From Macrotrachela quadricornifera (lineage: Eukaryota > Rotifera > Eurotatoria > Philodinida > Philodinidae), in the NCBI GenBank assembly GCA_022393335.1, contig JAJEKB010021302.1:1317202-1381201 (forward strand): 64,000 nt of DNA, written 5' to 3'. This document shows positions 21,897 through 32,007 of the stretch, piece after piece. A program made the translations under genes and the position numbers. The notes beneath the pieces were generated by a model. It did not search any database and was not told the DNA's origin. It saw only the letters and a program-made list of their open reading frames with translations. Position 1 is the stretch's first letter; every line of letters starts with the position of its first letter.

Positions 21897-23324
21897 TTAT
21901 AATTGACATTGAAAACGATAAAGTTCAGTTCTTCGAAAAAGTTTATCACAATGATAATATATATTAGCAATTAATAAACGACGACACCAATGATATAATC
22001 GATGATTATAAGAGTCAAATGCAATATATTGTCGTCCAGCTGATATTTCAATAATTGGCCATTCATTAAAATTTTTATATATAGTTGTTAAAAAAGATGT
22101 TATCATTTTAATAGCTAATTCTTTTCCTTTACATTTTCGTTTACCTTTTCCAAATGCCATACATGTATTTATTTCTGACATAGATGTTTTATCATAATTT
22201 TTAATTGATATACAACGATTAATATCATCAATAACTGATCCATTTTTATTTGATTCAGCTATATTTTGAGTTGGAATTTCGACTGTATGTATATTTGGAA
22301 TTAAATTAATACATTTTGTTAAATCTTTATGATTATCATCATTAGGAACTTCACGCATAACAACTTGTAAAACAGGATAATGATGAGCAGTTGCTATAAT
22401 TGCATATCTCATTAAATTTGAATCACATGATAATTTTTGCACAAGTTCAGTATAATGAGGTACTAATATTTTCATTAAATTAGCCATTACTTCACTAATT
22501 TCTAAAGCTGGTGTAATAAATAATTCCATTGCAAAAACTGTACACATTTCTTGATCTGTTAATTTAAATTGTTTTTGAATTGATTGTATTTCATAATTTG
22601 ATTGAATTTGTTTTAAAAATAAAGTAGATAAATTAATTCGTGTTGACCAATCAGGATCACTATTGTATGTCATTGAAATAGTTATAGATTGAGTTAATTC
22701 AATTATAATTTTAAGATCAGATTCTTCTGGTTCAGATTCAAATATTAATTCCCACATTATAGCACAGATTATATCTCGTATACGTCTATCTGATATTTGA
22801 AAAGGTTTTTTATCACATAAATGTAATTCTTCAACTAATTTCATAGCATATTTAATAGTAATTTCTTCTGAACGTGAGACAATTTTTTTATAATTCATCA
22901 TATAATTAAAACATGAATAAATCCGTTCCCAAGTTTCAGATTTATTACCAATAAAGTCTAATGGAAGCATTGGATATACAAATCCAGCAAAGAAATAAAA
23001 TGATCGAGAAGGTCGCGTAGGTAATGAGATTAATTTTAACACATTTTCCATATCATAACTTGCGATATTTTTACCATTTAATTTTGAAATCATAGGTGTT
23101 ACTTTATGACATCCTATAGGTGGATATTCAAGCCGAGATAGAGAGAAGAGTTTTGCTGTCATAATGTTTATATACCAATATATTTGAAAAAACATAGTTA
23201 TAACGTTATGTTGGATCTTTGGTACCAATCGTGAATTTACATTCCAAGAAGCTATTAAACATAACCAAATCCATATTGATAAAAGACCAATGCATAAAGA
23301 TACCAACCAAATCCAATAAATCAT
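21897..23324 (-). CDS. divergent cytochrome P450-like protein
   Basis: A single 475-codon frame starts MIYWIWLVSL with an N-terminal hydrophobic anchor (residues 3-27), as in microsomal P450s. Near the C-terminus, FGKGKRKCKG (Cys398) fits the heme-ligand signature FxxGxRxCxG, and the following KELAIKMITSFLTTI fits helix L. Where the K helix should carry ExxR the sequence reads YAIIATAHHYPVLQVVMREV, so Glu and Arg appear replaced by Ala and His. The I-helix region (ELFITPALEISEV) lacks the usual acidic-Thr pair. Length fits the family (about 500). I infer a P450-fold protein with a thiolate ligand but an altered catalytic core, so ordinary monooxygenase activity is doubtful. Its upstream region is duplicated at 20861. 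Confidence 0.72.
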   Translation of the reverse strand: MIYWIWLVSLCIGLLSIWIWLCLIASWNVNSRLVPKIQHNVITMFFQIYWYINIMTAKLFSLSRLEYPPIGCHKVTPMISKLNGKNIASYDMENVLKLISLPTRPSRSFYFFAGFVYPMLPLDFIGNKSETWERIYSCFNYMMNYKKIVSRSEEITIKYAMKLVEELHLCDKKPFQISDRRIRDIICAIMWELIFESEPEESDLKIIIELTQSITISMTYNSDPDWSTRINLSTLFLKQIQSNYEIQSIQKQFKLTDQEMCTVFAMELFITPALEISEVMANLMKILVPHYTELVQKLSCDSNLMRYAIIATAHHYPVLQVVMREVPNDDNHKDLTKCINLIPNIHTVEIPTQNIAESNKNGSVIDDINRCISIKNYDKTSMSEINTCMAFGKGKRKCKGKELAIKMITSFLTTIYKNFNEWPIIEISAGRQYIAFDSYNHRLYHWCRRLLIANIYYHCDKLFRRTELYRFQCQL

Positions 23325-23435
23325 TTTTATGAAAAAAATTTAAAGTTTTCTTGTTTAGCTCGTAGGTAATTGAAAAATAAAAATCTAAAAAAGAAAGAGC
23401 AAGAGTTATAAACAGCAGCAAACCAATCTCAAATG

Positions 23436-23805
23436 GAGAAAAACAGTATCAGTTTAATTCTATTCTATCTTCGTTCCAAGCCATTATCAGCATCGAATTA
23501 ATATGTTTATTGCTAAATTAACTTAAATATTCGTATACATGCCTTATATTATTGATGAAGATGTGATGTTTTGTTGTTTAGTATTGATTGTTTTACAATA
23601 ATGTTTTTATGATATACAATCAACCCTTTTATATGATAGATAAAACAAAATAATGACGCATGAATATATGAACAAAGAACAGAAAAAGAAACGCTCGTCA
23701 CCTTCAATTTCTCTCCATAGGATATAATGAAGAATAAAATTACGGATAAATAATTGATTTCTTTTTCTTTTATTCTATGTCTAAACATTAAAGTGAACAA
23801 ATAAT
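23436..23805. repeat. direct repeat, copy 2, upstream of the P450-like gene
   Basis: Matches 20861-21245 in the same orientation. It starts about 110 bp upstream of the P450 start codon and therefore probably includes its promoter or 5' untranslated region. Confidence 0.8.
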
Positions 23806-23876
23806 GCACACAGGTTAAGAGTCAACATCATTTATGCACCAACTCTTTCTATTTCTCTTTCCCTATATGATTGTTA

Positions 23877-24030
23877 TGACGTCACCATATATGTATATTC
23901 CATCTATATCTTCTTTCGTTCTCTCACTCTCATGACGTCATGTGTGTTGGTTCACCAGATCACTCTTTCATGACGTCATATGGATTATTTTAGTCCGTTC
24001 TTGTGAATCTTATTCGACACCTATATATAG
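23877..24030. promoter_or_regulatory. cluster of three CRE palindromes and a TATA box
   Basis: TGACGTCA occurs perfectly three times, at 23877-23884, 23933-23940 and 23971-23978, followed by the palindromic TATA box CTATATATAG at 24021-24030. TGACGTCA is the binding site of CREB/ATF-type bZIP factors. The TATA box is 37 bp beyond the sites, suggesting transcription to the right, but no gene follows there; a truncated MITE begins at 24214. Alternatively the sites serve the P450-like gene about 550 bp to the left. Confidence 0.6.
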
Positions 24031-24213
24031 CTGTTCATTTGTACAAGAAAATTCATTCATACATTTGTGATATAATCAAAAACAACTCTCTTATCTGATA
24101 CTACAACCGGTTAGTGGTTCGACTACTTAACGACGTACACAGTCGTATTTTTTCGTAGAAAGTCGTAAACGCTCGTGTTTTGACCAAATATCATGTAATC
24201 GCTATTGGTTTGA

Positions 24214-24857
24214 ACGTTTTTTGAATAACATTCGATTGAAACAAGATAGAGAACTGCGCTTTTCACCGTTGGAAAGGGGAGATGAGGACGCATCGAACTG
24301 TGTATTGCTAAGTTTTGTAACTTGTTTTATGTAAAGATTCCAATTGCCTTTTTAAAGAACAAATATATCCTGTGAGGCGTTTAGAATGAATTTTCAATAA
24401 TCAGCTTCATATTGAAAGTCGTTAATTGAAGATATACAAACAGTGAAAGACTCAGATGTTTAAATTTAATTATTTACAGATGATACGCATTCTACGCAGA
24501 AGTCTACTATAGTTTTTCATCAAATTTTTTTTCTAAACGAAGCATTTTGCCGATGAGCAGAAAATTGAATAAGAAAAGCTTCAAAAATGATATTAGAAAA
24601 ATCAGTCATATACAGTCCGATATGTCTTCATCTTCTCTTTCCAACAGTGAAAACCACAGTTCTCTACTATCAGCATATATGCGAACGAAATAGATCTTAT
24701 CAACATTTTATTATTATGACATCAGTTGAATAGTAATCAAACAGCATAGAAAAATAGAGCGAAAGACACTCTATTTATCCAGAAAAAAAAGAAAATTTTG
24801 TCAAACTTTATATAAGACAACAAAGTACCTCCCTTACTACTTTTGAATTGCCCTAAG
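24214..24857. mobile_element. truncated second copy of the CTTAGGG foldback MITE
   Basis: The right tip (AATTGCCCTAAG followed by TA) and arm match the element at 15748-16661 (shared: AGAGAACT, CGTTGGAAAG, GGAGATGA, CGCATCGAAC). The outer part of the left arm is missing; homology begins near 24214, so the copy has lost one tip. Confidence 0.75.
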
Positions 24858-24859
24858 TA

Positions 24860-25256
24860 TATGTGATAATTAACAACTTTTTTTATCACATATCATGCCG
24901 ATGACCATGTCGTTTTTGTTTTTTGCTGATGATCTAACTGCTGTTATTGCTGAGCAGAAGAGTATCAAATACACCAAACATTGTGGATTTAGGACGGAAG
25001 TTATGTGAATCGTGTAGTGTGGCAAGCAAAAATTAGATTAGTTCGTACCCTTCATCGTTTCAATTATTGACGTGCTTGATTGAATACTGGATTAGATAGC
25101 TAATTATGGTTCATCAGATTCATTAGCATTTATCGATATCGAAGACATTAGATGCTACGCCAAATTTTCTTGAGGATGAGAGTGGGTGTATCGAGCGAAT
25201 GTCAACCTTTTATTTTGAGAAAAGGTTATTATATTGAGTATTATTTTCTATTCAAG
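24860..25256. other. intergenic, no gene seen
   Basis: No open frame of note and no recognised repeat. Confidence 0.5.
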
Positions 25257-26735
25257 TAACGGTTGTCTTAGTATTTTTGAAATTTCTTCGGCATTATTTC
25301 ATTGATTAAAAGACTTTTTTTAATGAAAATATAGCACTTGAAATTGTGCACAAACCTATATATAATCACAAGTGAACAAAAAAAACATACTGGAGACGGG
25401 CAATATGACACAGGTATTTTGACGATAGACCATGATGCGACAATAGTCTATCGTCAGTTTAGGTAGTATGAATATCAATATGACGTTTGTCCATTTGCTA
25501 GACTATTAAAACTCACCCCAGAACAAGCGACTTAACTAGTCGTTTTCTAAAAATGTATTATCAATCTCAGTTTGTATTAATCCAAGATTTTACAATGCAA
25601 GATATTGTTCAATATTTCTGTATGTTGTTCGTAACAAATGACAAATAATGAAATGCTTCAAATAGTAGGATAACAATCAGTTTATTACTTATCTTCTACT
25701 TAACATAAACTAATGTTGTAAAGAACGTCCATCAAACAGTTATTGAGTCTTAAGGTTGAAATTTACCAAATTCATTGTTTATACTAAAAATTGAGATCAC
25801 AAACTCATCATACAGTATTATGTGAAGATGCATCTTTCTGTCTATGATTAACTGTCAAGTCCCGAAACTGTTCAGCCAGAAGGCAAACGCGCCGGCGGCG
25901 TTCCAGCCCGAGGAAATAATTTACTAAAACTTGAAGAAAACAAAAGTAAAATTGTATACAACAGTATTTTTAGAATAACAATGAATATGTACAAGTTGAT
26001 CTCTTGATTGTAAGGTTCAATGGGCCAAACGATGGGTAAGATCTGCATGTTTGAATCTAATCTTTATCCTTATATATTTATATTTAGACTAGTTCAGTAC
26101 ACAACAAAACATCATGAATCATCCGACGTACAATCGCAGATGTTCTTACTTTTTCCATTTCAAAAACATTATGGACTGGCATGAGGACGCCCGATCCGTC
26201 TAGCACTCTTTTTGTGAAAAAGACTATGTTTGGACATATGTGATGACTAAAAATCCGACTAGTCTTTTGCTTGCCTGGGATTGAAATGAAAAATTAATTT
26301 AAATATATTTGAAAAAAGATGAAAAGTAATGTCATACAAAACTAACTGATTGATCATAATGAATGACTATATATTCCATGCAATTTTTTCATCACTTTTT
26401 GTTTCATTAGAAAATCAAAATATACTAAAAGATACAGCACGAAAAACACTAGTGATTGCTCAGAATTTTTTTCGTTTTGATTATGTTGCATCTTTTGGTA
26501 CATTTTGCTTTTCTAATAGAGTAAAATAAATAATGAAATAATTGGATAGAAAATACAATTATTCATTATGATCAACCATTTAGTTTTTTCATCTTTTTTC
26601 AAATATATCACACAACAGTTTTTCATTTCAACTATATTTAGTTTTGTGCACAATTTCAAGCATTATATTTTCATAAAAAAAAGTGTTTTGAACAATGAAA
26701 TAATAGAGGAGAAATATCAACAATACTGGAACATC
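25257..26735. repeat. imperfect foldback with ~100-bp outer arms and a second inner hairpin
   Basis: Outer arms at about 25257-25370 and 26635-26735 share TATTTCATTG, GAAAATATA and CTTGAAATTGTGCACAAA in opposite orientation. An inner pair at about 26290-26440 and 26485-26620 shares AAATATATTTGAAAAAAGATGA and ATTCATTATGATCAA in opposite orientation. A GC-rich island at 25865-25915 stands out. Tips and target duplication were not found. Confidence 0.6.
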
Positions 26736-27628
26736 TGTTAAATATAACAGATCAATTGGTAGTGACACCTCATCCAAGATACTTTGGATTCAAGTAGTTA
26801 AGATGTAAGAATGTCGATAAGTTTTGAGCTAGCTATGTTGAGCATGATCACGCACTGATGATAGATGCAAACGTAACGAAATTTTGGATGATGACAGTGC
26901 AGAAAGAAGTACGACATGCGTTATATTTGTGTGATAGGGAATGAAGGAGAAAATAAGAATACGTTTTGCTGTCGAAAGAAAAGAAAGAAAAAAGAAAGCG
27001 AAGAACGATAAAATGAAGTATTCTAGCTATCAGAGAAACCATATCATTATTTCATCTTATGTATTTTGAAAGGTAAGTATCAAAGATAAACTTTTCGATG
27101 AGTCTTTTCCATATATGTCTATGATCACCTGCTTCCTTTATTTGATCTTCTCATTATATATTATCACACATATGTATAAACTATTTCTATTCAGTTCTCT
27201 TCCATTACCAGAAATAGATATTTATCCTCAAACTATTGATCATAACTTACATATTTTCTCGACTCATTATTAATTGAAAAACTGTCTGTATTAGATATTT
27301 TTATGGAGCAAAATTTAAATGTATGTTCTAGTTAAATGACTCATCCATATCTTACATCATCGAATGGAGAATAGCGTCATGTGTATTCCTTTCGTTCTGT
27401 AATTGCTACAGTGACGTGTCAGGAGAACGTAAAAAGTCATACTTTCACACGTATATATTATGATTGAAGAGAATTTAATGTGAGTGTGATTTGCAAGAGA
27501 TAAGAGAACCATTTACACGATAGATTTGTTGGAATTCTTAAGCTATTAAATAACTGATTGAAAATGAAATATTTAAATATGACTTTTAATTTTGATAGAT
27601 GTTTTAATTGTTCTTGTCAATTTTCTTT
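26736..27628. other. intergenic, upstream of the F-box gene
   Basis: No gene recognised. The half-CRE-like words GCGTCATG (27373-27380) and GTGACGTGTCAG (27411-27422) lie about 250-290 bp before the F-box start codon and may be regulatory; that is a weak inference. Confidence 0.4.
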
Positions 27629-27644
27629 TTTTTTTGTTTTAGAT
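27629..27644 (+). promoter_or_regulatory. polypyrimidine tract and AG acceptor before the F-box gene
   Basis: A run of T ending TTTTGTTTTAG stands 25-30 bp before ATG 27669. It could be a 5'-UTR intron acceptor or a spliced-leader trans-splice site; bdelloids are known to trans-splice. Confidence 0.5.
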
Positions 27645-27668
27645 ATATAAAAAAATATACTTAGTTTT

Positions 27669-28637
27669 ATGAGTGATAACATTATAACACATTTGGAAGA
27701 TCTTCCCAATGAACTGTTTCGAAATGTTTTTGACTATTTATCAATTCGAAATCTCTATCGAGCATTTGTTGGATTAAACAAACGGATTGATGATATTCTA
27801 CAATCTATCGATCATGTTTCTGTCACATTATGGTCATCTGAAAGTGCTAATGATCCATCAGTAATTTTTTTTGCATCATATCTCGCTCGATTAATGATTG
27901 TAAATGATAGTCTAGATAAGATTGATCTTACTTGTTTTTCAAATGTTCGTTCATTAAAACTGAAATATCCATCTAAAAATCAAATATATCAACTTATTCA
28001 ATCAGAACAACTTCATTATCTTGAATTTCTTTCCATTGGTTTTGTAATGGATTTATCACCATCATCCTTGATATTCAAGTTATATCAATATATCTTCTCC
28101 GATAGATTTCCTTTTCTTCATTCATGCACTCTCACAAATACACCTAATACAGTCTCAAATTGGTCAATATCACCTGCTCTTCAATCTTTGACTATTCATG
28201 GATCCGTTACATTGCCCATTTATAATGCTATTCTTGATTCATGTCCCAATCTTGTTCGTCTTATATTGTATGGTGTCAAAGACGATTCAACTCTATCACC
28301 AGTTGTTTCTTCTCATCATTGCTTAAATTATCTTTCAATTCGTATCACCAAATGGTCAACAGATACAATAATCGATTCACTTCTTATTCATGCACCTAAA
28401 CTTCAACATTTTCGTATGAAAATCCTTCAACCAATATCCAAAATTAATTTTACAGACTTAGCTTTTATTCTTTTAAAACGTGTACCTCGACTATGTCGAT
28501 TCGATTGTGATATGATAATGTATAAATACACAATTGATATTGATGTTGTTCATCGACTTCATCCATGTTTCATGCATATCGTCTGCAATTCAGAATATGG
28601 TCGCTTTCATATCTTTACTAAGAATAGTAACAAGTGA
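27669..28637 (+). CDS. F-box protein with LRR-like C-terminal region
   Basis: A 322-codon intronless frame. Residues about 9-45 (HLEDLPNELFRNVFDYL followed by SIRNLYRAFVGLNKRID) form an F-box, the Skp1-binding motif of SCF ubiquitin ligases. The rest has weak leucine-rich repeats (NVRSLKLKYPS, PALQSLTIHGSV, CPNLVRLILYGV, CLNYLSIRI, APKLQHFRMKI), which in this class would bind the substrate. It belongs to a type expanded in bdelloids. The start at 27669 is supported by the acceptor-like tract just upstream and by the F-box lying at the N-terminus. The substrate is unknown. Confidence 0.85.
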   Translation: MSDNIITHLEDLPNELFRNVFDYLSIRNLYRAFVGLNKRIDDILQSIDHVSVTLWSSESANDPSVIFFASYLARLMIVNDSLDKIDLTCFSNVRSLKLKYPSKNQIYQLIQSEQLHYLEFLSIGFVMDLSPSSLIFKLYQYIFSDRFPFLHSCTLTNTPNTVSNWSISPALQSLTIHGSVTLPIYNAILDSCPNLVRLILYGVKDDSTLSPVVSSHHCLNYLSIRITKWSTDTIIDSLLIHAPKLQHFRMKILQPISKINFTDLAFILLKRVPRLCRFDCDMIMYKYTIDIDVVHRLHPCFMHIVCNSEYGRFHIFTKNSNK

Positions 28638-28809
28638 GACTCACATGATGTGAACAAATTCAGATGAAAATATTTTTGAAATTTTTTTATGTTTATGTGT
28701 TCTAAGAAGAGACTACGTGTGAATGTATTTACCCTTTGAGGACGGAATTTTTTTATAATCGCAAAAACATTTTTTTAACCTTTTTATTTTATTTTAACTC
28801 AAAATGGCT

Positions 28810-29723
28810 ACATAAAAACCTTATGATAATCAAAAAAAGGTTTTCTATCTCTTAAACAAAATGGCAATTTGCAAGTAAAGCATTCGATGTTGGTTCAAAA
28901 ATCTGCTTCTTTATGCTGTCACAGACAAATGCATTTCATTGTCAAAAATAAGAACAGTCTTTGGTGATACTAGTTTAGACTTGTTTTCAGAAGGAGGTCT
29001 TCCACGACTTATTCGTTCACTGCCGGAGCAGAGAGACTTCACGAGCGAAACCATATAGTTTAAGTATGTTAATTTACGCATTTAGAAAATAAATAAACAT
29101 TCGCAGCTAGTTCCTTTTCGACTTGCGATCGAGATTGTAGCACGAGATTCTTTGGCTAAGTCGGTCAACTCCATGTGAAAGCTGATTGTAATCTTTTACT
29201 GCTTTTGAACAGTCAATTGTAATACGTTAACCATTTTCTAAACGACAGGAAATCGGAACAATCTCGTTGTCTTTATGATAATTTGAAGCTAACAAACCTG
29301 TTTGGTGTCCATCCATATGAAGACAATGCTATTCGATGCAATCATTGACTTGTAATCTCCTCGTTCCATTTTATTTCTCTTGGCAAAAACCGACTGTATA
29401 TCTGCTCGATTTGGTCTAATAGTTCCGTAGGCTTTAATGCTCTGAAACTTAAGCTTTTCTAATAATCTAAGAGAAGTGAAGGAGTTATCGAAATATAGAT
29501 GTTTCTCTTGGAAATTATTACTAGAGATAAAATCAAAAACAACACGTTCGCCTAAAGATGTTTCTTTTCGACTGATTTCCTCTTTTGCCAAATAGATTTG
29601 ATAATTGAATACATAACCAGTGATTGGGTTGCATAGATGCCAAACTTTATAACCTCTTTTTATTGATTTTAAAGGCAAATATTGCTTGAGATTTGATCTT
29701 CCCTTGGATGAACAGGGGCACAT
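28810..29723 (-). pseudogene. piggyBac transposase relic
   Basis: Reading the minus strand from 29723: KGRSNLKQYLPLKSIKRGYK, then YFDNSFTSLRLLEKLK (a catalytic Asp), GTIRPNR, a frameshift near 29290, then LLASNYHKDNEIVPIS, VKDYNQLSHGVDRLS (another catalytic Asp), YNLDRKSKR, and a C-terminal zinc-binding remnant CFTCKLPFC followed by DYH. Several stops and frame changes exist, so it cannot make a working protein. The N-terminal third, including the first catalytic Asp, is cut off where the foldback element begins. Confidence 0.85.
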
Positions 29724-30553
29724 ATGACCGCAAATCGGCTCATTGGTATTTTCTCTTCTAAATCCTATTGAATTTTATATCAATAAGACTGAAACACTTT
29801 GTTTTGCGAGTGAAATTACCGTTAACAAGATATATTATATTCGGAATGTTTTGAAGGCAACCCTAGGAAAAGGTACGGCAAATTGTTCGCAAAAAAATGA
29901 AAAGTCTTCAAAAGATTTAAATTATATACAGTTCGACTCAGTTTCTAACGCTGATTCTAAGATTGATATCTATTTGAATATAAGAATTGATTATGAGGAT
30001 GAAATGTCCTGACAATCAATGAAAAAAGTGGTGATTCTAAGACATTTTCATTCAAAAATTTCGATGTGGTCATATTTTTTAAACTTTCGGAAATATAAGG
30101 TTTTGTATCTCTTTTCAAGAGCTATTCAATGAGCTGGACCAGAATCTCAGTACTTTCAACTTTTACGACAAATTATTCGTCATAAAATCACAGTATATCA
30201 CTAGTGTATACGTAGAATTTAGCATCGAATTCTACTGAATCAAATAAACAATCAATGATTCATATATAGAATTGAAAATCTATTCAAGAACTATCAAACT
30301 GATTTTTTAAGTTCCATTTTATCTTATGTATTTATTACAAAATAGAACTTACTATCCAGAAATAATTTATTGAAAAATGATTAAGAATAAGTAGTTTTGT
30401 TAATATTTGTAAGCTTTCAAAAATCGACCAAAACACTATAGATTTAGAACCAAAATACTCGTCTCGAAATGCTGTTTCTATTGACATACAATTCAATAGG
30501 GTTTAGAAGGAAAAATACCAATGGGCCGATTTGTGGTTTTATGCACCTTCGTC
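29712..30553. mobile_element. foldback MITE abutting the piggyBac relic
   Basis: Arms of 80 bp or more: the left contains CCGCAAATCGGCTCATTGGT, and the right arm, on the other strand, CCACAAATCGGCCCATTGGT. Outer limits are approximate (about 29712 and 30553) because the similarity fades, and no target duplication is clear. It truncates the transposase at its N-terminal side. The 89-codon plus-strand frame at 29743 lies inside the foldback and is not taken as a gene. Confidence 0.65.
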
Positions 30554-31583
30554 CTTTCGAAACAATAAAGTAAAATGATAATACATGCGAGAATGATTCA
30601 TAAAAATTTCATATTAGTTTTAGTTTGTTAATGACAAACATTTAAATTCGTGCTGCAAGACGCGTTTCACATTCGGCAAGTTAATAGGTAATCATAAATT
30701 GATTCAATGTTCAATTCATATGTCTCATTATTTCTCAGGAAATTTAAACTATATCAAAAACTTCTTAATATACAATTCAACTGAAGTTATAATTTCATCA
30801 TTTATATATAAACAATGAGTTAGTAACATGACAGATGAGCTTTATTGAACAATATATTTTTTCTAGCTTTATTTAATATCAAAACATCTTTTTTTCTATC
30901 GAATATATACTAATATTCGATCTCTTTTTTTTATATGGTTACATGTGTAATTTCCAAGAGATTTTGAAATAAAGAAGGTATAGAACTCGGTAACAAGAAA
31001 CTAAACAAGTTCTGTATAAAAAAGTAAAGATTATTCAATTTATAATCAATTTTAACTATGGCGATCATAAAATGCATTTTTCTCCAGTTTCAATTTACAA
31101 ATTCCAATATTTGTATAGTTTTTTGAGTTCCTTAGTTCAACAAATGGTAAATGTAATGCTAGACCAACTTTAGACACTTATGTTATACTTTTCAAGTCAT
31201 ACATTATGTTCTAATTTTCTAAATTTTTTGTTAATGGATAAACTACTTCGAAAATTACAACGTCAATCATATTGATGGTTTTTAAATAATAATGTTTTAC
31301 ATTGCAGCTGTATTTGATTTAGTGATAAGATTTTCATTTTCAATACATTGTTTATTCATAGATATATTCTCTTCATCACTTTCTTTCCCTTCTTTGAGAT
31401 ACGTATTGAGAGAATTTGTGCTTTGACATTTATAAAGATGATGTTCTAGTCTTGCAATATCTTGGAAAATAATAGAAATATAACCCTACTATCGATGAAT
31501 CATATGAAAATGAAACTAAAAGTGTTTTTGTTTTAAAATTTCTCGATTTTCGAGTTTAACTAATGACACATTGAATTAAATAT
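30554..31583. other. intergenic, no gene seen
   Basis: AT-rich sequence left of the LTR retrotransposon; no feature supported. Confidence 0.5.
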
Positions 31584-31588
31584 TGCTG

Positions 31589-31907
31589 TGTTATAGTGTG
31601 ATTGACATAGATCTTTTTTTTCTTCTTTTTTCTCTTTCTCTTCTCGTATAGATGACATATACGATATATATGTATGGGATTTATCCTTTCCTTCTTATCG
31701 TTCAGATGTCATACATATATAGGATTTTTTCTTTCGTTCTTTCATCTGCTTGTATTTTCCAAGTGTTTTCATCTGATAGTATTCAAGTATTTTTCCCTTA
31801 TCAGGGGTTGGGATTTGCCTGACTTGTTCAGTATATATGTTGGACCTTTTTGGAAAATAAAGCAGACGTTCTGGTGTCGATTAATTAGATCGACCCTTCC
31901 TCTAACA
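31589..31907 (+). repeat. 5' long terminal repeat
   Basis: 319 bp, identical to 37107-37425 except for one base that I can see. It contains a CT-rich tract, TATATATGTA, and AATAAAG as a likely polyadenylation signal near 31856. Confidence 0.95.
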
Positions 31908-31908
31908 T

Positions 31909-31925
31909 TGGTGCACTGGCCCGGT
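31909..31925 (+). other. primer binding site
   Basis: TGGTGCACTGGCCCGG follows the LTR after one base. The leading TGG matches the CCA end of a tRNA. I do not assign the tRNA. Confidence 0.65.
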
Positions 31926-32007
31926 TCTCTTATCAATTCTTGATCATAAGAGAGGATCAAAATTATTATTCAATTCTATTATACGTTTATTTTACGTCAA
32001 TACAAGT

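Noticed and set aside
26848..27042. 64-codon minus-strand hydrophobic frame
   Set aside because: Composition is Phe/Ser-rich by AT bias; no domain and no supporting signals.
31674..31960. 89-codon plus and 63-codon minus frames in the 5' LTR, repeated at 37192
   Set aside because: They lie in the LTR and are repeated in the 3' LTR; not separate genes.
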